Positions 60,384 to 64,000 of a DNA stretch of 64,000 nucleotides are shown here, piece by piece. A model generated the notes under the pieces. That model made no database searches and was not told the DNA's origin. It saw only the letters and a list, made by a program, of their open reading frames with translations. This DNA comes from Serpula lacrymans var. lacrymans S7.9 (lineage: Eukaryota; Basidiomycota; Agaricomycetes; Boletales; Serpulaceae): contig NW_006763290.1 in NCBI RefSeq assembly GCF_000218685.1, positions 4,676,908 to 4,740,907 of the forward strand. The letters run 5' to 3'. The first letter of the stretch is position 1. Each line of letters begins with the position of its first letter. Position numbers and translations under genes: made by a program.

Positions 60384-60546
60384 AGTCTTTGGAGTGAGTT
60401 ACTTACTGAATTTCCACGACGATAGATCGTGGTGATAAAAGACTTGCAGTTCACATATTATATGATTCCTCTGCAGTCCGTTCCGTTTAGTATCATAAGC
60501 TGTAGGCTACAGTATTGTTTTACATTTTGTTGCACATATATTTTAT

Positions 60547-62536
60547 CTACCTCCAAGCTGATGGGATTTTGGGGATCACGTTGGCCCACGATGACAGCCT
60601 GCCCATCTCCCAGTCCTCTATATATGAAAGCCCCGCATTGGCACGTCGCCCTTCTTCCGTGTTTAGACGTTTCTCTGCGTCACACCAAAAGAGTACCCAA
60701 GATCCTGATCGCATGTGACCAGTGCTTCGTTCAAAGTACCACTTGTTCACAGGGTTGTCAGCCCTGCTTCGCCACACAAGATCCCGGCCTTCTCCTTTGC
60801 CCTGCTTGCCCCCGTTAGGATTGAGAGATGCAGGGTCACCAAGGCCATAAGATTCGTCGTGTAAAGCCACCCAGAGGAAGTCTACTGTGCCGTCACCCTG
60901 ATGACTTGGCAAGACAGCAAATTTGTCCAGGTATGAGATAGGGGGAGTAGACGAGTTGGGACAAGATTCATTGGTGACAATGGCTGCTCCAACGTAATCG
61001 CCAGCGATAACGACAAAGTCTAGCGTTTTTTCCAAGCGCTTGTAAAAAGAATCTTTGTCCAACTTTCGGTTGAAAGACTGTTCTAGAAGGTAGTTCATCT
61101 TGCCTTGGTCTATGTCGGCGACATTTTGAACGACAGAGATGGGTAAACCTCGCCTCAGCAACGTGGGTGTATGTTGTGAAAGTTTCCGATTGCCTTGCAA
61201 CAGGGCATGAGGCAGACTGGAACTGACAGCTGGCTTATTGGTGATCAAGTTGGCGATAAGAGAACTAGGAGATCTGTGTGATACCATCACAGCAGAAGAA
61301 GTAGGTGGCATGTAAGCTAGACACGTGCGTGCCAAAGAGAGATTCGAAAGGGCGGTGGGATTGCTGTCTTGCCATGATGGATGGAAGGTATGGTGGATAT
61401 GGTCAAATTCAGAATCAAGGTTGATAAGGAGATGGGGATAGCCAGAACGAGCGTAGGATGGCACACCGCCTTCACGATTTATTATTAGGAGGCGCAGAGG
61501 GGTGAGATCGACGTCGTCCGAATAATCGGGATGTGGCTCTGTCCGACGTCCATCAAGGGATGCAGCTTCGACCATGCCACGAGCTAGCGCTCCGACAATA
61601 TCGTTTGCGTCAACGCGAACGGACCGGCAACCTGAATCCAAAGCAAACGGAGGCAGTACGGGTATTTCCCCTGCACGAAGAGCAGACCTAATAGGAACCA
61701 AGTCAAGAGGAAGCACGTGAGCTTCGGGAGGAGTGAAGTCAAGATTGCCCTGTGTCTCATCCTCTCCAGGTTTGGGTCCCAGACGGACCATGCTACCAAG
61801 CACGGGACGAGCCTTGACATTTTGCTTTTCCAGGGCGGTAACCACACGCATTGTCTCTTCAATCATCTCGGACCGTTCGCCTTCTTCACCTCTCGGTAGT
61901 TTATCGTTTTCGACCACGATGACGCTGACCAGTCCGAGCTTTTCGAGATATGCCATGCCACGTGCGATGCTATCAAGCTGTGTATCCGTAAAAGGTCCCT
62001 GTATCTTGACAAGGGCTGTGCGACGGTAGACGGGATTGAGGATGGAACTTATGATGGGTATGGATTTGGACTGTTCGATGTATTTTTCTGGAACGGCGGC
62101 TACAGCTGGCGCCTGCTGTGGGAGCGGCGGTGTCGGAAGGTGAATAAACTCTGGAGGGATTATAGGTGTGCGCTCGATGGCCTGCGGCCAGACGCCGAAG
62201 GATGCAAGATATGATTTTGTGTCACGGAGGGAGGGGTTGGCTCGAAGGATGGAGAGGATAAAGTCCTGAAGAGAAACGAGGTCAGACAAAGAAGCTGTAT
62301 ACGTTAGCGAAGTCCTTACATTGCCTGATGGCTCCAGCTCATCTGACTCGACGACGACGGGGGCACGATTTCGCAGGCTTCGGATTGTCTGTATAGAAGT
62401 TCAGTCAGGTGTACAGGGTGGAAAGGGGATATTGTGCACGAACGGCATAGAAAGCTTTAAAGGTATGTGACCGCTGGGTCCTTACGGCTGCAGCAACGAT
62501 TCTGTGTGGACCTGGTAGAGAGGAGGGATATATCAT
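60547..62536 (-). CDS. ARG2: N-acetylglutamate synthase, mitochondrial (amino-acid acetyltransferase)
   Basis: Catalyses acetyl-CoA plus glutamate to N-acetylglutamate, the first step of arginine (ornithine) synthesis. Exons 62536-62444, 62388-62320, 62265-60547; 626 residues. The N-terminus 'MIYPSSLPGPHRIVAAAVRTQ' is basic and Ser-poor in acids, a mitochondrial presequence. The large exon starts 'DFILSILRANPSLRDTKSYL', typical of fungal NAGS, followed by the kinase-like domain ('TALVKIQGPFTDTQLDSIARGMAYLEKLGLVSVIVV'). The C-terminal GNAT acetyltransferase domain has 'YLDKFAVLPSHQGDGTVDFLW' and 'LVWRSRADNPVNKWYFERS'. The first intron uses donor gttcgt at 62443; a donor three bases later gives a stop. 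Tail-to-tail with the unknown protein gene. Confident. Confidence 0.93.
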
Positions 62537-63516
62537 GGCGGTGGGATGTGGGGCTGGTCTGAAATTTTTGAAGATGGCGTTTTGAAGGTTATTATATATG
62601 AGTCATGAGTGGTCAGTTCCTAGTAGGACATAGCATTTACTGCGAATGTCCTGTATGCAGAAAAATGAATCAGATACGAACTTTGCCAGGTTTTTTTACC
62701 ATATGGGTGAAGAAATAGCTGTCTTAGCCGCAGTGCGGCCAATCTGCCAGTTGCTGTAGAGCGGCTACGGCCAGTGCGTACTGACAAAGATCGCAGTGGC
62801 ACTACAAGCGAAACAGCAAACTTAGACAGACAAGCTAACAAACAAAAAGGAAACGCAGAAAACGCGCAAAACAATTCTGGAAACGTTCCAGCCTATTGGG
62901 ACCCTCACGTTTGCAGCATCATCCAGTAGAGAAATCCCCGCATGTAAGCACGGCCTTTCATTCCATCGGCCAATCACTTTATCCCCTCATCATCGTGCCC
63001 GATCCAGCACTCCCCTTTCTCCTCATTTCCTTACAGCTACCTACCTGAGTGCACTGGCGTGGACACACTAGTCATACTGTACCAGCCCACAACACAAGTG
63101 TGTGTACTTATACACTAAGCTAATACTCCAAGCAGTGTTGAAACCGAGGAGAGGAACTGCGTCTATATTGCTACAAGATACGATACGTGCATCACATCAA
63201 ACCATGAACAGGCCCAGGTTCTTACCTACTCGCGTTCTTCTCGGCGCTACTCCCATACAATAACGTCCGTGAATAGCCTTTTCCAACCAGAACGTAACAA
63301 CGATATACCTAGACTTTGTGGCGTCAGAGAGCGCCTTCCGATGAGGTGTAGCTGTGGTAGTTATCTGCATCGCATCGCCAAATCCAGAGAACGCCATCGT
63401 AGATAAGTCTGGCACGGACATAACACGGTGAAACCTTGCAAAGCATCCGGACATAGGCAGCCGTGGTAGATGAAATGAAAGCCAACCAACCTGCTCCATC
63501 CCTCGTGCGCCCGTCC
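62537..63516. other. Intergenic region upstream of ARG2
   Basis: 980 bp between two minus-strand genes. It contains a CCAAT-type sequence near 62970, a GAAACGTTCC palindromic stretch at about 62880-62889, and no convincing gene. Open frames at 63197-63520 are antisense or 3' UTR noise of the next gene. Confidence 0.5.
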
Positions 63517-64000
63517 TCAAAATGAAAGAACATGAAATTTGCGGTCGTCAGGATCGTCCTAGACGAGACAGATTTAAATTGTAAATCAAATAGCAATTAT
63601 AGCGCAATAGAACTTGATCAACGCACGGCCACCAAAATCAAACCATCTTCACTACACATGACCGCGTTTGTCCTCCTTCCTGGGATTACATCTTCAGGTA
63701 GAGAGCGTTTGATAATTCGGTATGGCAGTGATGTGCGGACCTCTCTGGTAGCGAAGAGTCCGCCGCTAACAATACTGGGAGCGGTGATCCACTCCTCGTC
63801 CTCACCCGGTGTTCCGCCGGTCGACTCTGCCCTGCTTAAAACCAAGTGGTTGAAGTCATACAAATCGACGATGTATTCCTTATCTGGTCCGGTCATCGTG
63901 GATATACCGCGGGCGCGGAGTGAAACGAATTTCATGCCAAAAACGTAACACACCCAGACGTTAGACGTTCGGGGAGAGGTCATCAAACGTGTTCCCTCGG
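63517..64000 (-). CDS. F-box-like protein, C-terminal part (5' truncated by window end)
   Basis: Exons 64000-63633 and 63558-63517; about 136 residues visible, with the frame open at the window edge. The protein reads 'TSNVWVCYVFGMKFVSLRARG', 'YIVDLYDFNHLVLSR', 'VRTSLPYRIIKRSLP', 'NAVMCSEDGLILV' and ends 'DDPDDRKFHVLSF'. This pattern matches the C-terminus I associate with agaricomycete F-box proteins carrying a six-to-seven-bladed-like C-terminal domain; the F-box itself would be upstream and is not in view. The last intron (63559-63632) is required, since reading through stops two codons later. Family call is tentative. Confidence 0.65.

Noticed and set aside
63197..63520. Minus-strand frame of 107 codons beside the F-box-like gene
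   Set aside because: Starts inside the last exon and 3' UTR of that gene in a different frame and has no conserved pattern.
1..64000. CRISPR arrays, insertion sequences, integrated viruses or retrotransposon remnants
   Set aside because: No spaced direct repeats, terminal repeats, transposase, reverse transcriptase or capsid-like reading frames were found on either strand.

Overview
The window looks like ordinary nuclear DNA from a filamentous basidiomycete, most likely an agaricomycete. Genes are compact and densely interrupted by introns of about 40-90 nt with GT(A/G)xGT donors and pyrimidine-poor YAG acceptors. Proteins read as full-length eukaryotic housekeeping families once these introns are removed. 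I see no rRNA, tRNA, transposon, virus or CRISPR array. I reconstructed exon structures by hand: each splice was accepted only if the reading frame closed and the joined protein looked like its family. The exon models are therefore inference until RNA data exist.

Layout. 0-11 kb: the 3' part of a SEC39 gene, a Ser/Pro-rich coiled-coil protein on the minus strand, the ribosome-biogenesis gene CGR1 and VPS18. 11-20 kb: a SHB17-like histidine phosphatase, a large coiled-coil protein with two possible C-termini, a YHM2-type mitochondrial carrier and an Mpv17/PMP22-family protein. 20-32.8 kb, all minus strand: TRAPP subunit TRS85, a WW-domain glycine-rich protein, a zinc-finger-like protein, an LCCL-family multipass membrane protein and two conserved unknown proteins. 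32.9-44.5 kb: seipin, a short-chain dehydrogenase, an SH3BGR/thioredoxin-fold protein, a low-molecular-weight tyrosine phosphatase, methylmalonate-semialdehyde dehydrogenase, a Myb-like protein and Rab GDI. 44.6-64 kb: RAV1, a kinesin-6, a multi-FAS1 membrane protein, a carnitine/acylcarnitine-type carrier, an unknown protein with a possible PD-(D/E)XK core, N-acetylglutamate synthase (ARG2) and the 3' end of an F-box-like gene cut by the window edge.

Function. Endomembrane traffic is over-represented by eye: SEC39 (Dsl1 tether), VPS18 (HOPS/CORVET), TRS85 (TRAPP), GDI1 (Rab recycling), RAV1 (V-ATPase assembly) and seipin (ER-lipid droplet). Mitochondrial metabolism is the second theme: the YHM2 and CRC1 carriers, MMSDH and ARG2. 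Genes are not operonic. Several pairs share short divergent promoters (128-223 bp).

There is no obvious new multi-gene system. The most unusual signals are two consecutive 3-nt micro-exons in the YHM2 gene, a 7-nt micro-exon in the SHB17-like gene, repeated GC-AG introns, a coiled-coil gene whose last intron encodes an alternative hydrophobic tail anchor, a cluster of three TGACGT sites before the Mpv17-family gene, and the unknown protein at 58.8-60.4 kb.
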